This document shows positions 46,693-57,664 of a stretch of DNA of 64,000 nt, piece after piece (position 1 is the stretch's first letter; each line of letters begins with the position of its first letter). The position numbers and the translations under genes are program-made. Below the pieces are notes generated by a model. It did not search any database, was not told the origin of the DNA, and worked only from the letters and a program-made list of their open reading frames with translations. Source of the DNA: Micromonospora sp. NBC_00389 (GTDB lineage Bacteria; Actinomycetota; Actinomycetes; Mycobacteriales; Micromonosporaceae); assembly GCF_036059255.1 (NCBI RefSeq), contig NZ_CP107947.1, forward strand, positions 7,378,001 through 7,442,000, written 5' to 3'.

Positions 46693-47724
46693 TCAGGCGG
46701 ACAGGACGCTGGTCAGGACGGTGGTGGCGCGGCTGATGTCCGTGTCGTCGAGGCCCAGGTGGGTCACCAGGCGGGCGGTACGGGGGCCGAGCACGGAGAT
46801 CAGTACGCCCTCGGCCCGCGCGGCGGCGGCCAGGGCGCGGGCGTCCAGCGCGTGCTTGGTCAGGTCCAGCGGGACCAGGTTGGTGCGGACTGCGGTGGCG
46901 AGCACGCCGAACGGCGCGACCGCCTCGGCGAGCCGGGCCGCCCTGGCGTGGTCCTCGGCCAGCCGGTCGACGTGGTGCGCGAGCGCGTACCGGCCGGCGG
47001 CGGCGAGGATGCCGGCCTGACGCATGCCGCCGCCCATCCGCTTGCGGATCAGCCGGGCGCGTTCGATCTTCTCCGCGCTGCCCACCACCAGCGAGCCGAC
47101 CGGTGCGCCGAGGCCCTTGGAGAGGCAGACCGACATCGTGTCGAAGAGCCGGCCGTACTCGATCAGGGGCACCCCGTCGGCGACGTGCGCGTGCCAGATC
47201 CGGGCGCCGTCGCAGTGCAGCGCCACCCCCGCGTCGTCGGCGACCCGGCGCAGCGCCCGGAGGGTGGAGAGCGGGATCACCCCGCCGCCGCCTCGGTTGT
47301 GGGTCTGCTCGACGGCGATCGCGCGGGTGGGGACGGCGAAGTAGCCGTCCGGCCGGATCATCCCGGCGACCGTCTCCGGGTCGATGTCCGCGCCGACCGC
47401 AGGCCAGGTCCGCGAGGAGATCCCGCCGTACGCGGCCGCGGCACCGATCTCGTACGTGACCACGTGCGCGTCGGCGTCGCAGAGCAGCTCGTCGCCGGGC
47501 GACACCAGCAGTTGCAGGGCGATCTGGTTGGCCATCGACCCGCTCGGGGCGAACAGCGCCGCCTCGTGCCCGAACAGCGCGGCGACCTCGGCCTCCAGCG
47601 CGTTGACGGTCGGGTCCTCGCCGTAGACGTCGTCACCGACCTCTGCGGTGGCCATCGCCTCCCGCATGCCAGCGGTCGGCCGGGTCACCGTGTCGGAGCG
47701 CAAATCCACGAACATGTCAGCCAC
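46693..47724 (-). CDS. ltaE: Low-specificity L-threonine aldolase
   Basis: PLP enzyme splitting threonine or allo-threonine to glycine and acetaldehyde. The 343-residue protein has [36 protein letters not shown], the [10 protein letters not shown] substrate segment and the PLP lysine in [17 protein letters not shown] 47724 (M-A-D-M-F) has AAAGGAC 4 nt upstream. It follows the DAHP synthase gene by 50 nt, a spacer holding a purine-rich junction repeat. Confidence 0.93.
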   Translation of the reverse strand: MADMFVDLRSDTVTRPTAGMREAMATAEVGDDVYGEDPTVNALEAEVAALFGHEAALFAPSGSMANQIALQLLVSPGDELLCDADAHVVTYEIGAAAAYGGISSRTWPAVGADIDPETVAGMIRPDGYFAVPTRAIAVEQTHNRGGGGVIPLSTLRALRRVADDAGVALHCDGARIWHAHVADGVPLIEYGRLFDTMSVCLSKGLGAPVGSLVVGSAEKIERARLIRKRMGGGMRQAGILAAAGRYALAHHVDRLAEDHARAARLAEAVAPFGVLATAVRTNLVPLDLTKHALDARALAAAARAEGVLISVLGPRTARLVTHLGLDDTDISRATTVLTSVLSA

Positions 47725-47774
47725 AGTTGTCCTTTCGGCTGCCGACTGCGGGGCTCGCAAGCTCACTCCTCGCG

Positions 47775-49776
<2,002 letters not shown>

Positions 49777-49955
49777 GATCACCTCCGTCGACGGGGACAT
49801 CGAGACTGCCGAGCCGCGAGTCTGCCACATCGGGGCCGGCCCGCCCAACGCCAGCGGCCCGGCCGACGCTGTGCGTCGACCGGGCCGGTCCGTCACGGGC
49901 GGGGAGGGACGGTGCGGCCCCTCCCCGCCGTGTGGGTGGTGCGTCGGCCCTCGGC

Positions 49956-51566
49956 TCAGCCGAGACCGCCCTTGATGGCGCCGATGAGCTCGCCGTTGCC
50001 GGTGTCACCGGAGAGCTCCCAGAAGAACGCGCCACCGAGGCCCTGGTTGTTCGCGTACGTCATCTTGCCGTTGATGGTCGACGGGGTGTCGTAGCTCCAC
50101 CAGTTGTTGCCGCACTTGGCGTACGCGGTGCCGGCAACCGTGCCGGTGGCCGGGCAGGTGTTCTTGAGGACCTTGTAGTCCTCGATGCCCGCCTCGTAGG
50201 TGCCCGGTGCCGCACCGGTGGCGCTGCCGCCCGGGGCGGCCTGGGTGACGCCGGTCCAGCCCCGGCCGTAGAAGCCGACGCCGAGCAGCAGCTTGTTGGC
50301 CGGTACGCCCTTGCTCTTGAGCTTCTGGATCGCCGCGTCGGAGTTGAACCCCTGCTGCGGGATGCCGGTGTACGAGGTGAGCGGCGAGTGCGGGGCGGTC
50401 GGGCCCTGGGCGTTGAACGCGCCGAAGTAGTCGTACGTCATCGGCATCAGCCAGTTGAGACTGCCCATGGCCCCGGCGTAGTCGGTGGCGTCGATCTTGC
50501 CGCCGTTGCTGCCGTCCGCGGTGATCGCGGCGGTGACCAGGGCGTTGGAGCCGAACTTGGTCCGCAGCGCGCCGACCACGTTCTTGAACGCGTTCGGACC
50601 GCTGCTGTCACAGGTCAGGCCGCAGGCGTTCGGGTACTCCCAGTCGACGTCGATGCCGTCGAAGACGTCCGCCCAGCGCGGGTCCTCGACCAGGTTGTAG
50701 CAGCTCTCGGCGAAGGCGGCCGGGTTCTGCGCGGCCTGCGTGAAGCCGCCGGACCAGGTCCAGCCGCCGAAGGACCAGATCACCTTCAGGTGCGGGTTCA
50801 ACTGCTTGAGCTTGCGCAGCTGGTTGAAGCTGCCGCGCAGCGGCTGATCCCAGGTGTCGGCGACGCCGTCGACACTGTCCGCCGCGGTGTACGCCTTCTC
50901 GTAGTCGGCGTAGCTGTCGCCGATGGAGCAGCGGCCGCCGGTGGTGTTGCCGAAGGCGTACAGGATGTGGGTCAGCTTGGCTGCCGAGCCGCTGGTCTGG
51001 ATGTTCTTGACGTGGTAGTTGCGGGCGTAGACGCCCCACTCGGCGAAGTAGCCGACGACCTTCTTGGCACCCGGGTTCGGCGGGGGCGTGGTCGGCGGCG
51101 GCGTCGTCGGCGGCGGGGTGGTCGGCGGGGGCGTGGTCGGCGGCGGAGTGGTCGGCGGGGTGGTGCCTCCGCCGCACGCGGCGCCGTTGACGGTGCAGTT
51201 CAACGGCGCCTTGTAGGCGCCGGTGCCGTTGTAGCCCCAGCTGAACGAGGCGCCCGGGGCGAGACCGCCCGCCCAGCTCTTCTTGACCGCGACGTAGTGG
51301 TTGCCGCTGCTGGTCACATCGGCGTCCCAGGCGCTGCTGATGGTGGTGCCCGACGGTAGGTCGAACTCGATGCGCCAGGTGCTGACCGTGGCGCTCGACC
51401 CGTTGTTGACGGTCACCCTCGTCTCGTGACCGGTCCCCCAGTCCTGTGCCTTGGCGAACGTGGCGGTGACGGTGCCGGCGCCGAACGCGGTGGTCATCGG
51501 CACCGCGGTGAGGGTCAAGGCGACCACGGCACCGGCCCAGAGGGCCCGGCGGAGCGATCTTTTCAT
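49956..51566 (-). CDS. Secreted GH18 chitinase with N-terminal CBM2
   Basis: Hydrolyses chitin outside the cell. The 536-residue protein has a signal peptide (about 1-30), a family 2 carbohydrate-binding module (about 31-131), a Pro-Thr linker of five PPPTT-like repeats (about 134-165) and a GH18 catalytic domain. The active-site motif FDGIDVDWEYP places the acid/base at Glu310. SFGGWTWSGGF is the second GH18 signature. The gene is monocistronic, with a recognisable promoter and a palindrome near its start. Confidence 0.95.
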   Translation of the reverse strand: MKRSLRRALWAGAVVALTLTAVPMTTAFGAGTVTATFAKAQDWGTGHETRVTVNNGSSATVSTWRIEFDLPSGTTISSAWDADVTSSGNHYVAVKKSWAGGLAPGASFSWGYNGTGAYKAPLNCTVNGAACGGGTTPPTTPPPTTPPPTTPPPTTPPPTTPPPNPGAKKVVGYFAEWGVYARNYHVKNIQTSGSAAKLTHILYAFGNTTGGRCSIGDSYADYEKAYTAADSVDGVADTWDQPLRGSFNQLRKLKQLNPHLKVIWSFGGWTWSGGFTQAAQNPAAFAESCYNLVEDPRWADVFDGIDVDWEYPNACGLTCDSSGPNAFKNVVGALRTKFGSNALVTAAITADGSNGGKIDATDYAGAMGSLNWLMPMTYDYFGAFNAQGPTAPHSPLTSYTGIPQQGFNSDAAIQKLKSKGVPANKLLLGVGFYGRGWTGVTQAAPGGSATGAAPGTYEAGIEDYKVLKNTCPATGTVAGTAYAKCGNNWWSYDTPSTINGKMTYANNQGLGGAFFWELSGDTGNGELIGAIKGGLG

Positions 51567-51587
51567 GAGGCGTCTCCCGAACTGTTA

Positions 51588-51643
51588 GGAAACTTTCCAA
51601 AAGAGATGGTGAGACGGTACTCAGCGCGTCATCACTTCGTCAA
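51588..51643 (-). promoter_or_regulatory. Chitinase promoter with adjacent palindromic operator
   Basis: On the minus strand -35 TTGACG (51638-51643), 18-nt spacer, -10 TACCGT (51614-51619). The palindrome GGAAAGTTTCC (51588-51598) lies 15-25 nt past the -10, where a bound repressor would block elongation or initiation. The ATG is at 51566. Confidence 0.65.
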
Positions 51644-51721
51644 GATGTGCATGTATCGATTTCTCCTGGTGCGTGGAGTGCACCTGCTCCACCCGTCACC
51701 GGCGCCCCGTCGGCCGGCAAG

Positions 51722-51727
51722 TAGCCT
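51722..51727 (+). promoter_or_regulatory. -10 box of the glutathione peroxidase gene (leaderless)
   Basis: TAGCCT, 6 nt before ATG 51734. Confidence 0.6.
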
Positions 51728-51733
51728 CGAACC

Positions 51734-52228
51734 ATGACCGTCTTCGACATCCCGATCGACGCTCTCAGCGGCGGCCCCGCCGACCTGGCCCGCTACCGCG
51801 GCAAGGCGCTGCTGGTCGTCAACGTCGCCTCCCGCTGCGGCCTGACCCCCCAGTACGCCGGCCTGCAGGCCCTCGCAGACTCCTACGCCGACCGCGGCCT
51901 GGTGGTGCTCGGCGTGCCCTGCAACCAGTTCGCCGGGCAGGAGCCCGGCAGCGCTGCCGAGATCAGCGACTTCTGCCAGGTCAACTACGGGGTCACGTTC
52001 CCGCTGACCGAGAAGGTCGACGTCAACGGCCCCAACCGGCACCCGCTCTACGCCGCGCTGGTGGACACCCCGGACGCCGACGGGCACACCGGGGACGTCC
52101 GGTGGAACTTCGAGAAGTTCCTGGTGGCCCCGGACGGCACGGCCGCCGCTCGGTTCGCCCCCACCGTCGAGCCCGGTGCCGACGAGCTACACGCCGCCAT
52201 AGAGAAGCTGCTTCCCCCCACCCCCTAA
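51734..52228 (+). CDS. Glutathione peroxidase-family thiol peroxidase
   Basis: A 164-residue peroxidase. The peroxidatic Cys35 is in VVNVASRCGLTPQY, and the second family motif is LGVPCNQFAGQEPGS, followed by FPLTEKVDVNG and VRWNFEKFLV. It has Cys, not selenocysteine. Actinobacteria usually lack glutathione, so thioredoxin is the more likely electron donor. Transcribed alone from a leaderless promoter. Confidence 0.93.
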   Translation: MTVFDIPIDALSGGPADLARYRGKALLVVNVASRCGLTPQYAGLQALADSYADRGLVVLGVPCNQFAGQEPGSAAEISDFCQVNYGVTFPLTEKVDVNGPNRHPLYAALVDTPDADGHTGDVRWNFEKFLVAPDGTAAARFAPTVEPGADELHAAIEKLLPPTP

Positions 52229-52347
52229 CCCACAACCCGACCCACAACCCGACCCACGGGCCGATCATGGACTTGTGGTGCCCGACGCGTCATGGTTCGC
52301 CGGATTCGTCCCCCGCCACAACTCCATGATCGACCGTGGGAGGGGCG
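52229..52347. terminator. Composite convergent terminator 3 (C-tract + 17-bp dyad)
   Basis: After the peroxidase stop, CCCACAACCCGA is repeated twice (52229-52252) giving five CCC runs, then 17-bp arms with one mismatch (52262-52278 with 52316-52332, core CGATCATGGASTTGTGG), 37-nt loop. On the minus strand the GNAT TAA is followed by CGCCCCTCCCACGG before the dyad. Confidence 0.75.
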
Positions 52348-53193
52348 TTAGCGCGCGACGAAGCGCCACTGGGGCACGTCGACCTTCGGGCGGTAGCCGA
52401 GCACCTGGTAGATCCGGTTGCTGGTCGGATTGGCCAGGTCGGTGTAGAGCGTGCAGGCGGCGGCGCCGGTATTCAGCGCGTACCGGCTGACGTGCGCGAC
52501 ACAGGCGCTGGCGAAGCCGTGCCCCCGCCACTTTGGCGGGGTGTACACGCCGCTGACCCGGACCACCCCCGCCACCGGCCGGCTCAGCCAGGCCGTCGCG
52601 ACCGGCGTACCGGCCTGTTCCCACAGCCAGAGCAGGTCGCCGTGCGGCAGCCGGGCGTCGATCTGCCGGGCGGGGTCCACCGGCGGCCCGCCGGGCGCCG
52701 TCTCGGCGAGGAACGCGGCGGCCCAGGTAATCAGCAGGTCCCGGTCCGCGGTGGTGGCGGGTCGAGCCCGCCCGGGTACGCCGACCGGCGACCGGACCGC
52801 GGCCAGCTCGAAGATCCGCTGCGCCGTGCCGGGTACGGCCACCAGGTGGGCGCACTCGGCGTACCGCTCGGCGAACTCCCCGACGGCCGGAACCGGGCCG
52901 TGCACCTCGGCCAGCGGTGGCGCCGCCCGGACGAAGTGGTCGGCCAGTGCTCGCGCGGCGGCCACCGACACCGCGCCGAGCAGCGGCCCGCGCGGCGGGG
53001 TGTGCACCGCCACGCCCACCGTCGCGCCGCCGTCGACCACCCGGACGAACTGCTCGTCACCGGAGAGTGGCACGTCCCCGGACAGCCGGTCCGCGACCAG
53101 CGTGAGCAGTACGTTGTGCAGGACAGGCTCGCGGCGCAGCCAGGCGTCGGCTGCGGCGGTGAAGGTCGCGAGATCCTCGGTCAGACACTGCAC
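52348..53193 (-). CDS. GNAT-family acetyltransferase
   Basis: A 281-residue protein with an N-terminal domain typical of two-part GNATs and a C-terminal GNAT domain: VSGVYTPPKWRGHGFASACV is the acetyl-CoA loop and YTDLANPTSNRIYQVLGYRP the last strand-helix unit. The GTG at 53193 is preferred over a longer open frame; it lies 7 nt after a -10-like CAGAAT. The substrate is unknown. Confidence 0.85.
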   Translation of the reverse strand: MQCLTEDLATFTAAADAWLRREPVLHNVLLTLVADRLSGDVPLSGDEQFVRVVDGGATVGVAVHTPPRGPLLGAVSVAAARALADHFVRAAPPLAEVHGPVPAVGEFAERYAECAHLVAVPGTAQRIFELAAVRSPVGVPGRARPATTADRDLLITWAAAFLAETAPGGPPVDPARQIDARLPHGDLLWLWEQAGTPVATAWLSRPVAGVVRVSGVYTPPKWRGHGFASACVAHVSRYALNTGAAACTLYTDLANPTSNRIYQVLGYRPKVDVPQWRFVAR

Positions 53194-53200
53194 GGACGGG

Positions 53201-53206
53201 ATTCTG
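53201..53206 (-). promoter_or_regulatory. -10-like box of the GNAT gene (leaderless)
   Basis: CAGAAT on the minus strand, 7 nt before GTG 53193. Weaker than the others because the first base is C. Confidence 0.4.
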
Positions 53207-53290
53207 CGCACCGGTCGGCACGCCGGCAACCGGAATAACCCACCGCACCAGTCGGGAATGTGTCGCGGGTGGACGGAGTTGGGAACGAGC

Positions 53291-53965
53291 ATGACAACTG
53301 TGGGACTGATCGGCAGTGGCCACATCGGTGGCAACGTGGCCCGGCTGGCGGTGGCCGCCGGGTACGACGTGGTGCTGAGCAACTCGCGCGGGCCGGAGAC
53401 GCTCACCGACCTGGTCGAGGAGTTGGGCAAGCATGCCAGCGCCGGCACGGCACAGGACGCGGCGCAGGTGGGCGATCTGGTGGTGGTCAGCGTTCCGCTG
53501 AAGGCGTACCGGGCGGTGCCGGTGGAGCCGCTGGCCGGCAAGGTCGTCATCGACACCAACAACTACTACCCGCAGCGCGACGGGAACTTCCCGGAGCTGG
53601 ACTCCGGCGAGATCACCAGCAGCGAACTGCTCCAGCAGCACCTGCCGGAGTCCCGGGTGGTGAAGGTCTTCAACAACATCTTCTTCAAGCACCTGGCCGC
53701 GCTGCCCCGGCCCGGCGGCGCGGCCGACCGCAGCGCCCTCGCGATCGCCGGCGACGACGCCGCCGCGAAGGCCGAGGTGACCGCCTTCCTGGACCGGATC
53801 GGCTACGACGCGGTGGATGCCGGGTCGCTGGCCGAGGGGTGGCGCTACCAGCCGGACACCCCGGCCTATGGGACCATCTACTCCGCCGACCCGACCAACT
53901 GGGAGCACCCGGCCCAGAGCGACGCCGAGAAGCTGCGCACCGCCCTGGCCGCCGCCACCCGCTGA
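53291..53965 (+). CDS. NADPH-dependent F420 reductase-like oxidoreductase
   Basis: A 224-residue Rossmann protein of the coenzyme F420-dependent NADP oxidoreductase (Fno-like) family: VGLIGSGHIGGNVARLA at the N-terminus, LSNSRGPETL for the NADP phosphate, DTNNYYPQRDG and VVKVFNNIFFKHLA. Such proteins may pass hydride between NADPH and F420 or act on other substrates. GGGAACGAGC before ATG 53291 offers only a modest Shine-Dalgarno. Confidence 0.82.
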   Translation: MTTVGLIGSGHIGGNVARLAVAAGYDVVLSNSRGPETLTDLVEELGKHASAGTAQDAAQVGDLVVVSVPLKAYRAVPVEPLAGKVVIDTNNYYPQRDGNFPELDSGEITSSELLQQHLPESRVVKVFNNIFFKHLAALPRPGGAADRSALAIAGDDAAAKAEVTAFLDRIGYDAVDAGSLAEGWRYQPDTPAYGTIYSADPTNWEHPAQSDAEKLRTALAAATR

Positions 53966-54026
53966 CCACCACCGCCGGGCGGGCCGCCCTCGGCCCACCC
54001 GGCGACCGGTCGGCTCCGCGCAGTTC

Positions 54027-54269
54027 TCATGGGGACCGGCACTCTTCTCCCAGCCATTCGACGCGCCACTCCGAGAGACGGAAGAGGTTGGCCAACTCGT
54101 CCCGGTCCTTGGCCCAGTAGTCTCCGCCGCCGGAGGGATTCGCCAGGTCGTCGACCAGATGGACGTAATACCCGCCGGTGATCTCAGCGTCAAAGTGGAC
54201 GTGAATGAGGTATCCCTCGTTCTCTCCGGTCACTATTCGGCCGTACCGGTCAAGCGGAATGTCCGACAC
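54027..54269 (-). CDS. 80-residue hypothetical protein
   Basis: A small soluble protein starting MSDIPLDRYGRIVTGENEGY, rich in aromatic and acidic residues (YYVHLVDDLANPSGGGDYWA, RVEWLGEECRSP). Its base composition is clearly lower in GC than the genes around it, and it lacks the Ala/Gly/Arg bias of the window. GGGGAGG lies 9 nt before GTG 54269. The size and composition recall small immunity-type proteins of toxin systems, but no toxin is near. It could be a transferred gene. I do not recognise the family. Confidence 0.7.
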   Translation of the reverse strand: MSDIPLDRYGRIVTGENEGYLIHVHFDAEITGGYYVHLVDDLANPSGGGDYWAKDRDELANLFRLSEWRVEWLGEECRSP

Positions 54270-54284
54270 CTCGCGCAGCCTCCC

Positions 54285-55886
54285 CTATCGGGTGGTCGTG
54301 CGGAGGGCGGCGGCGAGTTCGTCGTCGTAGTTGGCGATCGGCTGGCCGTCCGAGGCGTACGCGATGAGCCGACCCTGCGCCATGCTCGCCGACCGGAACG
54401 AGAACGTCCGGGTCCCCGGATACGCGTCGAGCAGGGGGATGGCCCGGGGCGCCCCGCCTGGCGCGGAGTAGTACTCCAATCGGGCCACCTGCGGGGAGAC
54501 CACGCCGTTGACCCGTACCTTGGTCTTCTCGGCGCGGGTGCCGAAGGTGACCGGCGCGTCGGTGCGATAGGCGGCGCACTCGACCGGGCCCCGACAGACG
54601 AAGAAGTACCGCGGGTTGACCACGTCGTCGAGGTTGTACGCCTTGAAGGTCGGGTCCGCTCCGGCGGGCAGGGGTTGGACGGCGAAGAACGCGACAGCCA
54701 CCGTGGCCGCGATGCCCACCCGCCACCAGGCTCGCCCGGTGGCCGGCCGCCGGTTCGTCCGGGCGGCGGCGACCGCGACGCCCCCGAAGCCGGCCAGGCA
54801 CAGCAGGCACACCCCGACGGCGCGGGCGTTCTCGAACAGGAACTGCACGCCCGGCCGCGTCGATACCGGGCTGAGGACCGCACCCAACGAGACGACCATC
54901 GTGCCGAGCAGCGCGGCGCCAGCGGCCCGCTGGGTGACGCCGGACGCGCCGATCAACAGCATCGCGGCGAGCACCGGCCACACCTGGTGGTGGGTCCAGG
55001 ACACCGGGGACGCGGCCACGGTGGCGCAGCCGACGAGCACCGCGCCGTGTGCGGAGCGGCCCTGCGCCGTCAACTGCCGGGCCCGCAGCAGCGCCGCCGC
55101 GCAGATGAGCGCCACCAGGCCGGCCCAGAGCAGAGGCAGCGATGCCTCGTCGACACCGACGCGCAGCAGCATCCCGTGCAGGGACTGGTTGCCCAGCGAC
55201 GCCAGGTTGCCGATCCGGGAGGTCTGCCGCACGGACTCGGTCCAGTAGGTCCAACTCTCCCGGGGTAGCACGATCGCGGCGAGCCCGGCGCAGGCCACGA
55301 ACGTCGCCGCCGCACGGCCGGCGTCGCGGTAGCGGCCGGTGGCGAGGAAGTACACCACGAACAGCAGCGGGGTCAGCTTGATCGCCGCGGCCATGCCGAC
55401 CAGCACCCCGCGCAGTCGGGGTGGGACGACGCCCATCCCGTCGAGCAGAGCCATCAGCACGATGAAGATGCTGACCTGGCCGAAGCGCAGGTTGCTCTGC
55501 ACCGGCGCGGAGAGCATCAGCACCGTGGCCGCCACCGCCACGACGAGCGGGCGCCGGGACCGTCGGGCGGTCAGCGCGACGCCGACCGTCCCGGCGATGG
55601 CGACGACCGCCGCGCACGTCGCGACCAGCCAGATCCCCTGCAGTACGCCCTCGCTGACGGCGGTGATCGGCCTCAGCACGAGCGCGGCGAACGGCGGATA
55701 GGTGAACGGGCCGCCGTTCTCCGCCTTGTACCCGTACAGCGGCCGGCCGGAGTGCAGGTCGGACAGCGCCCCGTAGTAGATGTGCAGGTCGGAGAGGCGG
55801 TCCTCGCGCCGCAGCACGAGCACGCAGGACAGCAGCGCGACGACCACAAAGGCCGCCCACGCCAGCGCCACCCGGCGATCCCGCAT
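54285..55886 (-). CDS. GT87 (DUF2029) polyprenol-phosphate-mannose mannosyltransferase
   Basis: A 533-residue membrane protein with about 11 spans of the GT-C fold. The first loop has SDLHIYYGALSDLHSGRPLY and FTYPPFAALV, which are the usual DUF2029 features, and a later loop has ASPVSWTHHQVW. Mycobacterial relatives (Rv2181 type) add alpha-1,2 mannose to lipoglycans. A C-terminal soluble domain of about 130 residues is added beyond the last span. The ATG at 55886 lies 6 nt after a -10 box. Confidence 0.87.
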   Translation of the reverse strand: MRDRRVALAWAAFVVVALLSCVLVLRREDRLSDLHIYYGALSDLHSGRPLYGYKAENGGPFTYPPFAALVLRPITAVSEGVLQGIWLVATCAAVVAIAGTVGVALTARRSRRPLVVAVAATVLMLSAPVQSNLRFGQVSIFIVLMALLDGMGVVPPRLRGVLVGMAAAIKLTPLLFVVYFLATGRYRDAGRAAATFVACAGLAAIVLPRESWTYWTESVRQTSRIGNLASLGNQSLHGMLLRVGVDEASLPLLWAGLVALICAAALLRARQLTAQGRSAHGAVLVGCATVAASPVSWTHHQVWPVLAAMLLIGASGVTQRAAGAALLGTMVVSLGAVLSPVSTRPGVQFLFENARAVGVCLLCLAGFGGVAVAAARTNRRPATGRAWWRVGIAATVAVAFFAVQPLPAGADPTFKAYNLDDVVNPRYFFVCRGPVECAAYRTDAPVTFGTRAEKTKVRVNGVVSPQVARLEYYSAPGGAPRAIPLLDAYPGTRTFSFRSASMAQGRLIAYASDGQPIANYDDELAAALRTTTR

Positions 55887-55892
55887 CGACCG

Positions 55893-55898
55893 AGAATA
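55893..55898 (-). promoter_or_regulatory. -10 box of the GT87 gene (leaderless)
   Basis: TATTCT on the minus strand, 6 nt before ATG 55886. It diverges from the methyltransferase promoter at 55982. Confidence 0.6.
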
Positions 55899-55981
55899 AG
55901 GGACCGCGACGACCGGCGGCGGCCCGCCAGCGCCGCGTCTGCCCTCGGGAGAACGGATGCCGCGCGGCGCGTCCCGATCCC

Positions 55982-55987
55982 TAGCAT
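55982..55987 (+). promoter_or_regulatory. -10 box of the methyltransferase gene (leaderless)
   Basis: TAGCAT, 6 nt before ATG 55994. Confidence 0.6.
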
Positions 55988-55993
55988 CGGCTG

Positions 55994-56662
55994 ATGGGAG
56001 CGACGAGCACACCCGCGTACGACGCCCACGCGGACTGGTACGAGGACTTCATCTCGGCCGGGGGTGGATATCTCCGGCGGGTGCACACGACGGTGGCGGA
56101 CCTGCTGGGCGCGGGCGAAGGCCCCTGCCTGGACATCTGCTGCGGCACCGGCGCGCACGCCGCCGTGCCGGCGAGTCTGGGTTGGACACCGGTGGGCGTG
56201 GACCTGTCCGGCGGGCAGTTGCGGCACGCCTCCGGGCGGCTGCCGGTGACCCGGGCCGACGCTGTCGCGCTGCCGATCGCCGACGCGTCGCTGCCCGCGG
56301 CGATGTGCGTGCTGTCCAGCACGGACGTACCCGACTACCCGGCCGTGCTGCGCGAGGTCGCCCGGGTGCTACGCCTTGGCGGGCGGTTCGTGCACGTGGG
56401 CGTGCACCCCTGCTTCGTGGGGGCGTTCGCGGACTGGAGCCAGCGGCCGAGCGTCGTCGTGGACGAGCGGTACGCCGACCGGTCACGCAGCTTGGCCAGT
56501 TGGAACACCAGCGGTGTCCGGGTGCGGGTGGGCGCCTGGCACGTGCCACTCGCCGACCTGCTCAACGCGACGGTGGCCGCCGGCCTACGGCTGGTCCGGG
56601 TCGCCGAGGCTGGCCCGGGTGGCGTCCCGGATCTGCTCGCTTTCCTCGCCGTCAAGGACTGA
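55994..56662 (+). CDS. Class I SAM-dependent methyltransferase
   Basis: A 222-residue UbiE-like methyltransferase: motif I CLDICCGTGAHAAVPAS, motif II VGVDLSGGQLRHA, motif IV ADAVALPIADASLPAAMCVL and motif VI REVARVLRLGGRFVHVGVHP. The start has AYDAHADWYEDF, common in this group. The substrate is unknown. It is divergent from the GT87 gene and may act on the same envelope glycolipid, which is speculation. Confidence 0.87.
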   Translation: MGATSTPAYDAHADWYEDFISAGGGYLRRVHTTVADLLGAGEGPCLDICCGTGAHAAVPASLGWTPVGVDLSGGQLRHASGRLPVTRADAVALPIADASLPAAMCVLSSTDVPDYPAVLREVARVLRLGGRFVHVGVHPCFVGAFADWSQRPSVVVDERYADRSRSLASWNTSGVRVRVGAWHVPLADLLNATVAAGLRLVRVAEAGPGGVPDLLAFLAVKD

Positions 56663-56794
56663 CCGGCCCGTCACGCACTCGGCACGGGTGACAAAAATCC
56701 GGCGACATCCCCGGGGCGACTTGCGTGATGGTCCCGTACACGGGACTCTGTCCGTGGGTTGCCGCCCGCTCACCGAACGTGCCTCGGAGGCGAC

Positions 56795-57664
56795 ATGCAC
56801 ACGCTCCGTACCGTGCCCCGCCGGCTGCTGGCCGGCGCTGGCGCGCTCCTGCTCGGCACCACCCTCGCCGCCGCCGGCACGCCGATGCCGGTCAGCGCCG
56901 CGACCGGCGCGGCCACCGTCGGATACGTCCGGCTCGCCCATCTCTCCCCCGACACCCCGGCGGTGGACGTCTACCTGGCCGCCCCCGACGCCGCGAAGCC
57001 GCAGGTCTTCCCCGGGGTCGGCTATGGCGTGGTCTCCGACTACCTGGAGCTGGCGCCCGGCCGGTACGCGGTGGCGATGCGCGAGGCCGGCGCCCCCGCC
57101 AGCGATCCCCCGGTGCTCACCACCGAGGTCGCGGTGACCAGTGGCGACGCGTACACGGTGGCCGGCGTCGGTCGGCACGCCGACCTGGGGCTGCGGGTGC
57201 TCAACGACGACCTCAGCGCGCCCGCCCAGGGCCGGGCCAAGGTGCGCGTCGTGCAGGCGTCGGTGCGGACCCCGGTGCTCGATGTGGCCGCCGCCGACGG
57301 TCCGATGATCGCCAACGGCGTCCAGTTCGCCACCACCACCGCCTACCAGCAGGTCGAGCCGGGTAGCTGGCGGCTGAAGCTGACCGGCGCCGGTGGGCCG
57401 AGCACCGACACCGAGGTGCAGCTGACCCGAGGCGTGGTCTACTCGCTGCTGGTGCTCGACGCGAAGCAGGGCGGGCTCACCGCCGAGCTGCGCCGCGACG
57501 CTGAGGGCGGCACCGTCGTACCGGCCGGTGGCGTGGACACCGGCGCCGGCGGCACCGCCGGGACCGGGCGTGGCGCGTACCCCCTGGTGGCCGGCGGGCT
57601 GGCCGCGGCGGCCGTCGCGGTGAGCCTGCTGCTGTGGCGCCGGCGGCGGCGCACGACCTGGTGA
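56795..57664 (+). CDS. Secreted DUF4397 surface protein
   Basis: A 289-residue exported protein: signal peptide (about 1-36), DUF4397 region starting YVRLAHLSPDTPAVDVYLA with a second repeat-like half (KVRVVQASVRTPVLDVAAAD), a Gly/Thr linker, and a C-terminal membrane span followed by RRRRRTTW. This end is like a cell-wall sorting signal, although no clean LPxTG is visible; the Gly/Thr linker before the span is the candidate. GGAGG precedes ATG 56795. The stop overlaps the sortase start (GTGA). Confidence 0.88.
   Translation: MHTLRTVPRRLLAGAGALLLGTTLAAAGTPMPVSAATGAATVGYVRLAHLSPDTPAVDVYLAAPDAAKPQVFPGVGYGVVSDYLELAPGRYAVAMREAGAPASDPPVLTTEVAVTSGDAYTVAGVGRHADLGLRVLNDDLSAPAQGRAKVRVVQASVRTPVLDVAAADGPMIANGVQFATTTAYQQVEPGSWRLKLTGAGGPSTDTEVQLTRGVVYSLLVLDAKQGGLTAELRRDAEGGTVVPAGGVDTGAGGTAGTGRGAYPLVAGGLAAAAVAVSLLLWRRRRRTTW

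Noticed and set aside
51078..51165. Repeat array in the chitinase gene
   Set aside because: It encodes the Pro-Thr linker between CBM2 and GH18; low-complexity coding DNA, not a mobile or CRISPR repeat.
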